Shown here piece after piece: positions 29,232-39,793 of a DNA stretch of 64,000 bases (positions are counted from its first letter, which is position 1; each line of letters opens with the position of its first letter). The notes beneath the pieces were generated by a model that had not been told where the DNA came from, did no database searches, and saw only the letters and a list, made by a program, of their open reading frames with translations. Both the position numbers and the translations under genes were made by a program. Source of the stretch: Chitinophagales bacterium (GTDB taxonomy: Bacteria; Bacteroidota; Bacteroidia; Chitinophagales; UBA10324); contig JANWXQ010000028.1 of NCBI GenBank assembly GCA_025057275.1, positions 1 through 64,000 of the forward strand, given 5' to 3'.

Positions 29232-31064
29232 GTGACGCCGGAAGTGTTTCACCTGCTGGCTCCTTCCCTGCCCGAAGAAGCCGGCGTTTATCGCTTCATT
29301 GCCGCCGATCAGTCGGTTTTATACGTTGGCAAAGCCAAAAACCTCCGCAAGCGGCTGGCTTCTTATTTCACCAAGACCGACCTGCCTGCGCGCACGCATG
29401 TGATGGTTCGCCGCGCCGCCACCCTGGAATACACCGTGGTAGCCTCCGAACAGGATGCCCTGTTGCTGGAAAACGAACTCATCAAACGTTACCAGCCCCG
29501 CTACAACGTCAATTTGCGCGATGACAAAACCTATCCCTGGATCGCCATTCTGAACGAACCGTTTCCTCGGGTCATCCTGACGCGGCGGCCAGACCGCCGG
29601 CGCATGACCCTGTTTGGACCGTACACCTCGGTGCATATCGTCAGGGAAATTCTGGAGTTCATCAAAAAGATGTTTCCCCTGCGCACCTGCAACCTGGCGC
29701 TTACTGCTCAGAATATCGCCTCGGGTCGCTTCCGGGTTTGCTTGGAATACCACTTGGGCAATTGCAAAGGCCCCTGCGCCGGTCTTCAGTCAGAAGCCGA
29801 TTATCAGGAATCCATCAGGCAAATCCGCAACATGCTGCGGGGTAATCTGGGCGAAGTGCGACAAGCCTTACAGGAACGTATGAAGCAACTGGCTGATGCC
29901 TACCGGTTTGAAGAAGCCGAGCAGGTGAAGCGGCAGCTGCAGCATCTGGAGCACTACCAAAGCCGCTCGCTGGTGGTGCATCCTTCCATTACCGACGTGG
30001 ATGTGTTTGCCTATTTTCAGAGCGAACACCAGGCTTATCTGCATGGCATGCATCTGGCGCAGGGCGTCGTGGTGCAAACGCGCACCTTGCAGGCAGCCCG
30101 CAGGCTGGAAGAACCGAAGGAAGACATTTGTTCTTACCTGATTCATGAATGGCGCAGCCAGTTAGGCAGCCAGGCCACGGAAATCATTGTCCCTTTCCCC
30201 ATTTCGTTTGCCGGGTCGGCCACCGTAACCGTACCCCAGCGCGGCGATAAGAAAAAACTACTGGACCTGGCTGTACGAAACCTGCATTATTATGTGCTGG
30301 CCCGTCAGCGGGCTGCCGAACGACGCCCCCGCCACCGAGCCAACCACATTCTGCTGCAACTGCAACAGGATTTCCGCCTCAGTGAACTGCCTGTTCATAT
30401 TGAATGTTTTGATAATTCCAATTTTCAGGGAACTGATCCCGTCGCTGCGCTGGTAGTGTTTCGTAACGGAAAGCCCAGCAAAAAGGACTATCGCCACTTT
30501 CACATCCGGTCGGTAACCGGCCCCGACGATTTTTCTTCTATGGCCGAAATCGTTTATCGTCGCTACCGCAGACTGCTGGAAGAAAACCAGCCGTTGCCTC
30601 AACTGGTGATCATTGACGGCGGAAAGGGGCAGCTATCGGCAGCTCTGGGTAGTCTGGAAAAGCTGGGCCTTACCGGACGCATGCAGGTTTGTGCTATCGC
30701 CAAAAGACTGGAAGAAATTTACTTTCCTCATGATCCGTTGCCGTTGTATCTGGATAAAAAATCACCCTCTCTGCGTCTGGTGCAACAAATCCGCAATGAA
30801 GCCCATCGCTTTGCCATCAGCCATCATCGGCAGCGCAGAAGCCGGACCTTATTGCGCACCGAACTGACCGATATTGTCGGCATTGGTCCTAAGACGGCCG
30901 AAGCGTTGTTGCGTCATTTTCGTTCGGTAGCTGCAATTCGTCAGGCCGACGAGAAGGAACTGGCCCGAATTGCCGGCGCCCACAAGGCCCGGTTGATTTA
31001 CGCCCATTTTCATCCAAACAACCAGGCCCTCAACCCTCCCAACCCGGAAAGGATCTCCAACTAA
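29232..31064 (+). CDS. uvrC: Excinuclease ABC subunit C
   Basis: GIY-YIG domain GVYRFIAADQSVLYVGKAKNLRKRLASYF; UVR motif; ECFDNSNFQGTDPVAALVVF; GTG start. Confidence 0.96.
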   Translation: MTPEVFHLLAPSLPEEAGVYRFIAADQSVLYVGKAKNLRKRLASYFTKTDLPARTHVMVRRAATLEYTVVASEQDALLLENELIKRYQPRYNVNLRDDKTYPWIAILNEPFPRVILTRRPDRRRMTLFGPYTSVHIVREILEFIKKMFPLRTCNLALTAQNIASGRFRVCLEYHLGNCKGPCAGLQSEADYQESIRQIRNMLRGNLGEVRQALQERMKQLADAYRFEEAEQVKRQLQHLEHYQSRSLVVHPSITDVDVFAYFQSEHQAYLHGMHLAQGVVVQTRTLQAARRLEEPKEDICSYLIHEWRSQLGSQATEIIVPFPISFAGSATVTVPQRGDKKKLLDLAVRNLHYYVLARQRAAERRPRHRANHILLQLQQDFRLSELPVHIECFDNSNFQGTDPVAALVVFRNGKPSKKDYRHFHIRSVTGPDDFSSMAEIVYRRYRRLLEENQPLPQLVIIDGGKGQLSAALGSLEKLGLTGRMQVCAIAKRLEEIYFPHDPLPLYLDKKSPSLRLVQQIRNEAHRFAISHHRQRRSRTLLRTELTDIVGIGPKTAEALLRHFRSVAAIRQADEKELARIAGAHKARLIYAHFHPNNQALNPPNPERISN

Positions 31065-31121
31065 ACCTTCTCTGATGAAGACCGGTGGGCAACCGCAGGC
31101 AGCACCTGAAGCAACAGCCGC

Positions 31122-34100
31122 TCAGCGGTGAAAAAATTTCAATGCCCGCTGTTGCTGACCCGACTGCACTGCAATCAGATACATCCCCTGACCCATCAGG
31201 TCAGGCAGATCCATCGTAACGAGTCCTGAAATTTGTTGTATCTGCTGCCTGTGACGCCTCAGTACTTTTCCGGATGCATCATAAAGCGTTACCTGCAAAT
31301 CCGCATCAGTAGCATTCTGGTAAACCAGGGTTATGGCATCTTCAGCAAAGGAAGTTGCAAGTTCCACTTCAAACAGACGGGATGAGCGGCCGGTCAAGAA
31401 GATGACGGGCGAAAATTCGGCAGATCCGTCGAAGTCCACCTGCCGCAGGCGATAATAGTAGGCCGGATCATTCAAAAAGCTGTCAGCGAACACATAGGTT
31501 GTGGGAAGCGAAGTGGTTCCCCGTCCGCTTACAAAGCCAATGACCTCCCAGAAATCAGCCCGCAGCGAACGCTGCACTTCAAAGCCGTGGTTGTTGAATT
31601 CGCTCGCCGTAACCCAGCGCAGCAGGTTTACGTTGCCGGCATTGCTGCCTTCAAAGGTGACCAGTTCCACCGGCAGGGTGGTGTTGGTGGGACCCAGGAT
31701 TTCAAAATTGTCAATAGCAACTCCCGGCGCTGTAATCAGCACATCGGATCGAAAGACAATGCGAAAGGCTACGTTGGGATTTCCCTGAAGCGCCGATGTG
31801 GCAAACTGCCTCAGCACATAACCGGAAGTGGATCCGGTAAAGAACGGCTCTCCGTAAGGGAAGGCCGTTCCATAGTATAGGGTGTTTGCATAATTGTACC
31901 AGGAGCCTCCGGTGGTGCCCAGCAAGTTCCACGTGCTGCCTTTGTCTAGGGAGTATTCCACGCGGAAACCGTCCCAGTCTGTTTCCACATTGTATTTCGC
32001 ATAAAAAGAAATCGTATAGGTTCCTGTTGCCGAAAAGTTGAAGTTTGGTGTGTACAAATAGCTAACCGAGTGATTGACATAATTTCCCGACAACCCGGTT
32101 ACCCAGGCAAATGAGCCGCTGTACGTACCGTTTTTGCCGCTGGTGGAGGAATTGCCCCGAACCCATCCGGTGCCATAAGGCGTTTCGGCTCCGAAATCAT
32201 TGGCATTGACATCAAAATTGCCTCCGTTGGCGGCCAGATAGGGAGTTCCCCTGTTGGGCAAAATAAGAATGTAGTTGGTTCGGGTAACTGTAGCTGCGCC
32301 GTTGTTGATGGTCAGTGTCACGGTCTTATATCCCGGCGTGCTGTAGGATTTCACCGGATTTTTAACCGTGGAAGTAGTTGCGTCGCCAAAATTCCAGCTC
32401 CACGATGTAGCCTTGTAGGAAGCATCGGTGAACTGGATGGGAGCACCGACGTAGGAAACGGTTTTGTTGGCGAAAAAGTCAGCCGTCGGGTTAGCGAAGA
32501 CGTCAGTGGAAAACAGCCCTCGGCCATGGGTGGCGGCAATGACCAGCCTGTCGCTGCTGCGGATCTGCAACATGCGGGTGCTTACGTTGGGCATGCCTGT
32601 GCTGGCCGGCGACCAGATGGTGGAGGTGCCATTCAGGTCGTCCGTGGTCCAAACGCCGGTTTCGGTGGCCAGCATAGCCTGATCGCTGTTGTTCGGATTG
32701 AACAATACCCACCAGATGGGCATGTCGGGCAGGTTGCCTTCCACCGAAGTCCATGTGGTTCCTCCGTTGGTCGTCTGCCATACGCTGGTAACGCCATAGT
32801 TGGAATAAGTAACCAGCAGGTGATTATCGTTGCCGTTCTGCACGGCAATGCAACTGACGTTATTATTGGCAACGGGCGTTCCGATCAGCGTGGCGCTGGC
32901 GCTGCCGTTGGCATTATCTACCCGGATGACCCGTCCATTGCTGGTTCCGATGAAAATGCGGTTGCTGGTATTCGGGGAAACCGTCAAGTGGGTAAAAAAG
33001 CTGGTTCCCGAAGCGCTGCTGATGTTTACCGTAGTGACGGTGTTGGAGGTGGTAGCATTTACGATTCGTCCGTACAAGCCGTAATTGGTACCGTTGTACG
33101 GATTGCCGTAGTTGAAATACAGTACGTTGTTGATGTTATCGTAGGCGGAAGGATTGATGAAATTGCCGACACTGCTGTTGGAAAATACGGAAGAAAAGGT
33201 GTTACCTCCATCGCTGGAGCGGTAAATGTTGGCAAACACATAAGATGCAAACTGATACGAAGGCTGATCCTGGTCTATATGGCAATAGCCGCCGTCGCCA
33301 CCCAGGGCTTCGATGGTGGTATTTATGCCCGGGGCGTAATAAAGCTGGGTTCCATTGTCCTGAGAGCCGGCCAGAAACTGGTGATTGCCGGCATTGGGGT
33401 GCATGGCACAGGAGTAGTAGGTAGTGACGTTGTAATTCCAGCCTTTAAAGGAAAAGGTGTTTCCGCCATCGGTGCTGCGGTACACGCCGCCGTCATTGCC
33501 AAACAACACCACATTCGGATTACCGGGCTGAAAGACAATGGCATGCTGATCGGCATGCACATAAGGCCGGCTGCAGCCGCCCCACCAACTGCTCTTCTGT
33601 GTCCACGTGTTACCGCCATCGGTTGACAAAAACAGATCAATGCCTCCGATCAGCACGCGGTTGGCATTCGTGGGATCAACGGCGGCTATGAGGTCGTACC
33701 AGCCCTGACCTCTGGTAAAGTCGTTGGAGGTGCTGGAGCAGCTCTGATCGTTCCACAAGGGCTTCGGCAGGGTTGTCCAGGTGCTGCCGCTGTTGGTGGA
33801 CTTATAAATGTTGTACAAGCCTCCGGTAGAAGCCTGTTCAGTCAGCACATACAGGGTAGAAGCATTGGAGGGGGCACAGGCTATTTCGCAACGGAAAAAG
33901 GCCGAAGTAGGAAAACCATTGGTGCCTGTGTTGAGTTTGGTCCAGGAACCGGCATCGCCGGTGGTGGAGCGATAGATTCCATCGGTTTGCAGGATGCCCA
34001 TTGCGGCATATATGGAATTGTCGGCAGCAATTTCCAGATCAGCGGCCCGGTCGGAGGAGGCACCCAGTCCGTTTCCCAGCACCTTGGTCCATGTAGCTCC

Positions 34101-34826
34101 CCCATCGGCCGAGCGGAACACCCCGCCGGAGCCGCTTGCGGCGGATCGGGTGGCTGCATACACATGTCCGGTAACCGGATGGACAACAATTTTTTGAACA
34201 TATTGAAAGTCAGGATTGCCCACGGTAGAAGCCAGTGCCGACCAGGTGGCGCCGCCATTGGTGGACTTGAAAATGCCATCGCCCCGGATGGCGTCAAAAT
34301 TGTACCAACCTTCTCCCGTGCCGGCATACAATACCTGCGGATTCAGCGGGTCGGCAGCCAACGTGCTGATGGCCAGATTGGCCATCAGATCGTCCACCGG
34401 CACCCAAACCGGCTTGGCGGCCGTAATGTCATTGGTTTTCCAAATACCGCCGCCTACTCCTCCGGCAAATACGGCCTTACCTGTGGGATCATTAGGGTCA
34501 AACAAAACAGCCCGCGTCCGCCCCGAAACATTGTCGGGACCCCGTTCCGTCCAGACGATACCCGGAATTGCATCCCGCACAGCCGATTGCTGCAACTGAC
34601 GGGTATATTCCAGAGCATAAGCCAGGCGTTCGCGCGGCACATAGCCAAGCGCCACATCCTTGGTCATCTCGGTCTCAAACCGGGCATACAGGGCCGGCCC
34701 TTCATCCGGCAACTGATGTTCGGATTCCTTCTTGGATAGTTTGTGAGGAAGGTCAGAGCTGCGAAAAGTACACGATACTGTGTAAGCGGCAATTGCAAGA
34801 AGAAACCATGGGCGTAATTGTTGCAT
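31122..34826 (-). CDS. T9SS-exported BNR/VPS10-like repeat + PKD domain protein
   Basis: Many GGATW/GGNTW repeats (STNGGATWSAL, SADGGATWTKV, STDGGNTFSFK); PKD segment FTDASYKATSWSWNFGDATTSTVKNPVKSY; C-terminal Por-like sorting domain. Start set at MQQLRPW (34826), below a -7 box. Confidence 0.82.
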   Translation of the reverse strand: MQQLRPWFLLAIAAYTVSCTFRSSDLPHKLSKKESEHQLPDEGPALYARFETEMTKDVALGYVPRERLAYALEYTRQLQQSAVRDAIPGIVWTERGPDNVSGRTRAVLFDPNDPTGKAVFAGGVGGGIWKTNDITAAKPVWVPVDDLMANLAISTLAADPLNPQVLYAGTGEGWYNFDAIRGDGIFKSTNGGATWSALASTVGNPDFQYVQKIVVHPVTGHVYAATRSAASGSGGVFRSADGGATWTKVLGNGLGASSDRAADLEIAADNSIYAAMGILQTDGIYRSTTGDAGSWTKLNTGTNGFPTSAFFRCEIACAPSNASTLYVLTEQASTGGLYNIYKSTNSGSTWTTLPKPLWNDQSCSSTSNDFTRGQGWYDLIAAVDPTNANRVLIGGIDLFLSTDGGNTWTQKSSWWGGCSRPYVHADQHAIVFQPGNPNVVLFGNDGGVYRSTDGGNTFSFKGWNYNVTTYYSCAMHPNAGNHQFLAGSQDNGTQLYYAPGINTTIEALGGDGGYCHIDQDQPSYQFASYVFANIYRSSDGGNTFSSVFSNSSVGNFINPSAYDNINNVLYFNYGNPYNGTNYGLYGRIVNATTSNTVTTVNISSASGTSFFTHLTVSPNTSNRIFIGTSNGRVIRVDNANGSASATLIGTPVANNNVSCIAVQNGNDNHLLVTYSNYGVTSVWQTTNGGTTWTSVEGNLPDMPIWWVLFNPNNSDQAMLATETGVWTTDDLNGTSTIWSPASTGMPNVSTRMLQIRSSDRLVIAATHGRGLFSTDVFANPTADFFANKTVSYVGAPIQFTDASYKATSWSWNFGDATTSTVKNPVKSYSTPGYKTVTLTINNGAATVTRTNYILILPNRGTPYLAANGGNFDVNANDFGAETPYGTGWVRGNSSTSGKNGTYSGSFAWVTGLSGNYVNHSVSYLYTPNFNFSATGTYTISFYAKYNVETDWDGFRVEYSLDKGSTWNLLGTTGGSWYNYANTLYYGTAFPYGEPFFTGSTSGYVLRQFATSALQGNPNVAFRIVFRSDVLITAPGVAIDNFEILGPTNTTLPVELVTFEGSNAGNVNLLRWVTASEFNNHGFEVQRSLRADFWEVIGFVSGRGTTSLPTTYVFADSFLNDPAYYYRLRQVDFDGSAEFSPVIFLTGRSSRLFEVELATSFAEDAITLVYQNATDADLQVTLYDASGKVLRRHRQQIQQISGLVTMDLPDLMGQGMYLIAVQSGQQQRALKFFHR

Positions 34827-34928
34827 CGGACCCTGCAACAAGCAGTAAGCAAATTTAATTAAATAATGCAAAGCTGAAATACTGCCGCATGCGAGATTCA
34901 TGCAGTTTCGAAGGGCAGCCGGTAGCGG

Positions 34929-35753
34929 TCAGTACGACCAGAGGTCGTGCTCAAAGTTGAAGATATCGGCCTTGATGCGGTCCGATTCGCGCAGGGCATC
35001 CACGCCGGTAGCGTAATCCTGAATACGGCGGTCAAAGACATTGGATTCCTTGATGATGATGCTGGAGAACAGGCGCATTTCCAAGACATCTTCCCAGCTC
35101 CAGCGCTGGCTGTCGTTTCGGGGATTGAAAGCTTCCGCACGTGCCAGAATGGGCCGGCAGGCAGGATAGTACACCCAGAAGATCGGGTATGAAATCTGTG
35201 CGCCTTCGTCAAAGTACAGCGGAGCAATACCCATAATGCGCACCATCATCTGAGACGATTTTTTATTGAAAAACCAATCTTCCTTTATTCGGTAGGAACG
35301 TACCAGATTGGGATTGAACAGGCGTTCCACCACCGTATCCTTAATGTAGTTTCCTTCCAGGTCAGAAATCGGAATGGTATCGAAACCAGCGCCCCGCTGA
35401 CGCACCTGTTCGGGCGTGAGGGGTGTTCGGAACTGGTCATCATCGTAAACCTGGATTTCTCCGGAAAGAGCTGCATCGCGCAAAACGGCAACCAGCGGTT
35501 TGAGTTTGCTCCAGTCCAATCCTTCGTAACGGAAGGGCAGGTTCATCTTTTCGTTTACATCAATAAGCCGCCAGATGCGCTTGTGCCAATACACATCGTT
35601 TTCGCTGACGTAGTCGTAGGGCAACGGTTCGCGCTCTACTACGGCCACCTGGGTATAAAACAGGTCGCGCGGCTGGGTCTCTGTGGTCTGGGCATGCAGG
35701 CCAATGGACTGGACGACAAGGAAGAGGAACAAAACAGCGCGACGCATCAACAT
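34929..35753 (-). CDS. gldN: Gliding motility / T9SS protein GldN (PorN)
   Basis: DVYWHKRIWRLIDVNEKMNLPF; downstream of gldM. Confidence 0.9.
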   Translation of the reverse strand: MLMRRAVLFLFLVVQSIGLHAQTTETQPRDLFYTQVAVVEREPLPYDYVSENDVYWHKRIWRLIDVNEKMNLPFRYEGLDWSKLKPLVAVLRDAALSGEIQVYDDDQFRTPLTPEQVRQRGAGFDTIPISDLEGNYIKDTVVERLFNPNLVRSYRIKEDWFFNKKSSQMMVRIMGIAPLYFDEGAQISYPIFWVYYPACRPILARAEAFNPRNDSQRWSWEDVLEMRLFSSIIIKESNVFDRRIQDYATGVDALRESDRIKADIFNFEHDLWSY

Positions 35754-35765
35754 AACCTGAATGTT

Positions 35766-37442
35766 TTAAGTGATTTCAATGGGAATGGAATTCAGACTGC
35801 GGGTGGTGCCATCAGGCCCTTTGGCCTTGATGCTGCGAAAAATAAACGTATCGCCGGGTTTGCAGTTGGAAATAAATTCAGCTACCTTCCCTGAAAACCG
35901 CGCCCCTGCTGCCTTTTCAATTTTGGGGTCCTGCCGGCGGGGGATATACACCACTTCGTAGGATGTAACCTCAAATTTTACGCCCTGGAAGTAAAAGTCT
36001 TTCAGAACGGCGCCGATACCCTGAGCCACCCGTAGCGTAGAGGCCGGCATTTTGCCTTCCGAAACGCCGTTGATCTGCGCCTGCGGGTCGGGAATGCGCT
36101 TAACCACAAATTCCTGTGTGCCGATTTGCCGCACGCCACCTTCGGTCTGCACCGAAACGTTGATGTTCACCTTTTTACCTACCAGGGATGCATCCATTAT
36201 GGCGTCGTATTTCCCCGGAGATTTTTTCTGAAACTCCCCTGCCGTTACAGAAGCCTGCACCTTATCGGCCGGAAAGCCGGGCACGGAAACGGAAAACGGG
36301 TTGGGAATACCGGCATAAATGATGTTCAGATTTTCCGAAGCGATAACGGCTGCCCCTTTGGCGGTCTGAAATTCGGCTTCAAACGGATAAAACCGCGGAT
36401 TGCCGTCAGGGCCCTGCACCTCCACCGCCCCGCTATACTTTTGAATGCCTTCGCCGGTGGCGATCATCTCCAGCCGACCCATGCCGTATGAAACCGGTAT
36501 GGGCGTTCCGCCGCCGATCACGGGATTCTGGGTGAGCTCAAGGAAATTACCATCGGCATCTTTTTTGGCAATGTTATAGTCCAGCGGTCCCTTCCATACC
36601 TTGGGATTAACGGTGCTGCTGTAGGCTGCAACAAAAATATCGGCCTTATAGGGCTGACCGGCCATTACATAACTCGATGCCGCTATGACTTTGGCCTGAA
36701 TTTTATCCACGACAACAATGTCGGCTTTGATTTTCTGATACAGATAATCAATAATAAGACTTTCGGAGTTGCGAATGTCGTTCTGGAATTTGTTGAGCAG
36801 GGTAACGGCTGCTATGGTAGGCACCAGCTCAAAATTCATTTCGGCCCAATTTTTCAGAACCCCATCCTTTTTTTCCTTGGGATCTTCCGCTTCCAGAGGC
36901 ATTTGCACTTCCAGTTCCTTTTTTGCTACTGGGTCCTCTACCAAGGCCAGCAGGTCGGCCCGCAACTTGTTGATATCAGCCTGTAGCTGGTGACCTTTTT
37001 TATTGACCACCATGACATTGGTAGCCACATCCAGGTTGCGGTCATCAAACATTTCGGCCTTTTTGAGTTGCTCGGAGATAGGGGCATCGGTGACTTCCAC
37101 CTTTTTCCGGGTGCCTTTTTCTACCAACCCTCCTGATTTGACAATGATTTCTTTTTTCAGCTCCTCAATTTTATTGAACAGATCGTCGGAAAGCTTTTTG
37201 GCGATCATGGCTTTGTCCATGAGCGGCCGCGTGCGTTCCGGATCGTTTTGCATTTGCTTTTCAAAAGCAGCGAAAGTCTTGTCGTTCTTGCTGTTGATGG
37301 CCTCAACCGAGTCGCTGATGCCGGAATTGACCACGTGAAAGGCATGAAGAATTTCTGCTGATACGTTAAGCGCCAACAAAGCCGTCAAAACCAGATACAT
37401 GAGGTTAATCATGATCTGACGGGGCTCCTTGGGGATCGACAT
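35766..37442 (-). CDS. gldM: Gliding motility / T9SS protein GldM (PorM)
   Basis: MSIPKEPRQIMINLMYLVLTALLALNVSAEILHAF. Confidence 0.95.
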   Translation of the reverse strand: MSIPKEPRQIMINLMYLVLTALLALNVSAEILHAFHVVNSGISDSVEAINSKNDKTFAAFEKQMQNDPERTRPLMDKAMIAKKLSDDLFNKIEELKKEIIVKSGGLVEKGTRKKVEVTDAPISEQLKKAEMFDDRNLDVATNVMVVNKKGHQLQADINKLRADLLALVEDPVAKKELEVQMPLEAEDPKEKKDGVLKNWAEMNFELVPTIAAVTLLNKFQNDIRNSESLIIDYLYQKIKADIVVVDKIQAKVIAASSYVMAGQPYKADIFVAAYSSTVNPKVWKGPLDYNIAKKDADGNFLELTQNPVIGGGTPIPVSYGMGRLEMIATGEGIQKYSGAVEVQGPDGNPRFYPFEAEFQTAKGAAVIASENLNIIYAGIPNPFSVSVPGFPADKVQASVTAGEFQKKSPGKYDAIMDASLVGKKVNINVSVQTEGGVRQIGTQEFVVKRIPDPQAQINGVSEGKMPASTLRVAQGIGAVLKDFYFQGVKFEVTSYEVVYIPRRQDPKIEKAAGARFSGKVAEFISNCKPGDTFIFRSIKAKGPDGTTRSLNSIPIEIT

Positions 37443-37485
37443 GGCTTTATTACTGGTTAGAAGTGAAGACTTTTTCTTGCTCCGA

Positions 37486-38304
37486 TCAACTATTGCGACC
37501 CATGGTCATTGCCGACAGCATGTTGCCGTAAATCTGATTGAGGCTGGACAGGTTTTTGGCCAGCTCAGCAATTTCCGCCCGGTAGCGCTGCGTATCGCTC
37601 ACGGATTCATTCAAGTTGACCATGGCCTGCGACAGGGAGCCATAGAACTTGTTCATGGCCTTCAGGTGGTTGTTGGTATCCTGAAGTTCCAGTTCGTAAA
37701 TGGCATTGAGCTGAGCCAGGTTTTTGGATACCTGTTGCACCTGCTCGTGGTAGTTGCGGGTTTCGTGGGTGGCTTCGCCCAGCAACTTGGCTGCCTCGGT
37801 AGCATTGGTGTAGGCCACTTTCATTTCAGCCAGAGAGGCGGCTGCCTGACGGGCTTTTTCCGAAAAGTCATTGGTGGCAAACTGGGCATCAGAAAGGTCT
37901 CGCAACTGGTTAATGCTTTCACCCAGGCGTCGGAGGTTATCGCCCAGTCGCTTGATGAGTTCAGGTTCCACATTTTGCTCGGCCATCGCCCGATCCAGCT
38001 GCTGGGTCAGCGTACCGTGGGCATGGGTCTCCTTGAGCATTTGCAGTTCCTCCTCATCAGGGGCAATATCCAGCTCGGGATACAGCTTTTCCCAGTAGTA
38101 ATCTTTATGTGGAGGCAGAATCCCCAGCAAAGCGAAGATGAAGGCTTCCGTACACATGCCGATGATCAGCATGGTGCCGGCTCCTTCCCAGTGCTGCAAT
38201 TTGAACAAAGCGCCCAACAGCACGATGGAGGCGCCCAGACCAATGATGAGGTTCTTTACGCGCTTTCCGCGTTCGGATTCAAAGAAACGAACGATCTTTT
38301 TCAT
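37486..38304 (-). CDS. gldL: Gliding motility / T9SS motor protein GldL (PorL)
   Basis: Two TMs: NLIIGLGASIVLLGALFKLQHWEGAGTMLIIGMCTEAFIFALLGI. Confidence 0.94.
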   Translation of the reverse strand: MKKIVRFFESERGKRVKNLIIGLGASIVLLGALFKLQHWEGAGTMLIIGMCTEAFIFALLGILPPHKDYYWEKLYPELDIAPDEEELQMLKETHAHGTLTQQLDRAMAEQNVEPELIKRLGDNLRRLGESINQLRDLSDAQFATNDFSEKARQAAASLAEMKVAYTNATEAAKLLGEATHETRNYHEQVQQVSKNLAQLNAIYELELQDTNNHLKAMNKFYGSLSQAMVNLNESVSDTQRYRAEIAELAKNLSSLNQIYGNMLSAMTMGRNS

Positions 38305-38355
38305 TGTTTATTCAAGTCTTGAATGGTGCTTTACTCAGGTTGGCGGGTAGGTTCA

Positions 38356-39642
38356 TTACCGGTCGTCAATGGATCTACCCAGGAAGGTCAATACATTGCG
38401 GAAGCCGATCCAGCTTTTGGCCGAATCCTGAAACTCCCACGTTCGGGTGCCGGTCTGGCAGAAGTAAGCTACGTCCTTCCAGGAACCGCCACGAACGACT
38501 TTTCGTTTCATGGTTATCGGATCATCCGGTTTGGCATCGTACCGGTAATCCGGATTCAGATCATGGAAGAACGAATATGCATTTTCAGAAAAGGCCGTTG
38601 AGGTCCACTCGGCGACATTACCGGCCATGCAGTAAATGCCGTAATCGTTGGGGAAATAGGCATCTACCTTAACGGTGTACATGCCGCCATCATCAGGGTA
38701 GTTGCCACGACCGGGTTTAAAGTTGGCCAGAATACAACCTTTCTTGTTGCGCATATATGGCCCGCCCCAGGGGTAGGGGGCAATTTCACGGTCGCCCCGG
38801 GCAGCATATTCCCATTCGCTTTCGGTGGGCAAACGGAATTCATCTTCCATAACAAGCCCGTTGGCTACCCGCCAATCGTTGTAAAAGCGCGACCGCCATT
38901 TGCTGAATGCCATGGCCTGCTTCCAGGTAACCCCCACCACGGGATAGTTATCGAAAGCCGGATGCCAGAAGTAGTTACGAGTGAAAGGTTCGTTGTAGGA
39001 GTACAGAAAGTCGTGAACCCAGCACAGCGTGTCGGGATAAACGTTGATCACTTCCGACTTGATGACCAACGTGCGGTCAAAGTCATTGCCTTCGGCCTGG
39101 CCGTATTTGTTGTTGACGTCGCGCGCGGCTTCCTTAAAGTCAACCCAGTAGTACACGTAATTGAGCTGACGCACGTCAATTTCCTTACGGCCCAGGATGC
39201 GCTGGTCTTCCGGGTAGTACATGGAAGCCAGTTGCTCCTGAATTTCCGGATCTTCCCAGTCAATGCGCATGCGCCAGTTGACGATAGGCTCTCCGGTTTC
39301 TGCTTTTTCCGTCATGTAATCACCGCCCAGAATGGTATGAGCTATCGAATCGCGCACCCACTCCACGAACTGACGGTATTCGTTGTTGGTGATTTCGGTT
39401 TCATCAATAAAAAATCCCTGAATGGAAACCTGCTTGGCCCGCTGAATGAGCAGGTTGCTGATGTCTTCATCGCTTTGTCCGATGTGCAGGGTTCCGCTCT
39501 TGACATACACCATGCCGTACGGAATGGTTACGGACCAATACGGTCGGTTAAGCGAGCCCAGCAACTGCCCTTCATAGCCGCCCCGACAGGCAGCCAGCAG
39601 CATCATGCCCGACAGCACAATTCCGATGCTACGCAACTTCAT
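38356..39642 (-). CDS. gldK: T9SS ring lipoprotein GldK (PorK), SUMF1/FGE-fold
   Basis: Lipobox LLAAC; FRLPTESEWEYAARGDREIAPYPWGGPYMRN, VVRGGSWKD; start at ATG 39642 (MKLRSIG). Confidence 0.93.
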   Translation of the reverse strand: MKLRSIGIVLSGMMLLAACRGGYEGQLLGSLNRPYWSVTIPYGMVYVKSGTLHIGQSDEDISNLLIQRAKQVSIQGFFIDETEITNNEYRQFVEWVRDSIAHTILGGDYMTEKAETGEPIVNWRMRIDWEDPEIQEQLASMYYPEDQRILGRKEIDVRQLNYVYYWVDFKEAARDVNNKYGQAEGNDFDRTLVIKSEVINVYPDTLCWVHDFLYSYNEPFTRNYFWHPAFDNYPVVGVTWKQAMAFSKWRSRFYNDWRVANGLVMEDEFRLPTESEWEYAARGDREIAPYPWGGPYMRNKKGCILANFKPGRGNYPDDGGMYTVKVDAYFPNDYGIYCMAGNVAEWTSTAFSENAYSFFHDLNPDYRYDAKPDDPITMKRKVVRGGSWKDVAYFCQTGTRTWEFQDSAKSWIGFRNVLTFLGRSIDDR

Positions 39643-39674
39643 ACCGGAAGAGGGCTTTGAAACGAGTGAGCCCG

Positions 39675-39705
39675 TAAAAGTAAAAAACTTCCGTAACGGT
39701 GCAAA
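39675..39705 (-). promoter_or_regulatory. Promoter of gldKLMN: TTTG-N19-TACTTTTA
   Basis: Minus-strand reading gives TTTG at 39705-39702 and TACTTTTA at 39682-39675; canonical 19-nt spacer. Confidence 0.6.
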
Positions 39706-39793
39706 CGCCATTAAAATTTTTGGATCGGGTGTTTTAGCCGATAACCGAGTCATCCCTTTAGACGTTTGGGAAGGCATTATGTTTCAATGCCGA

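Noticed and set aside
32526-33626. 366-aa plus-strand ORF inside the BNR/PKD cargo gene
   Set aside because: Antisense to a repeat-rich gene; Gly/Val-rich composition is a by-product of the repeats.
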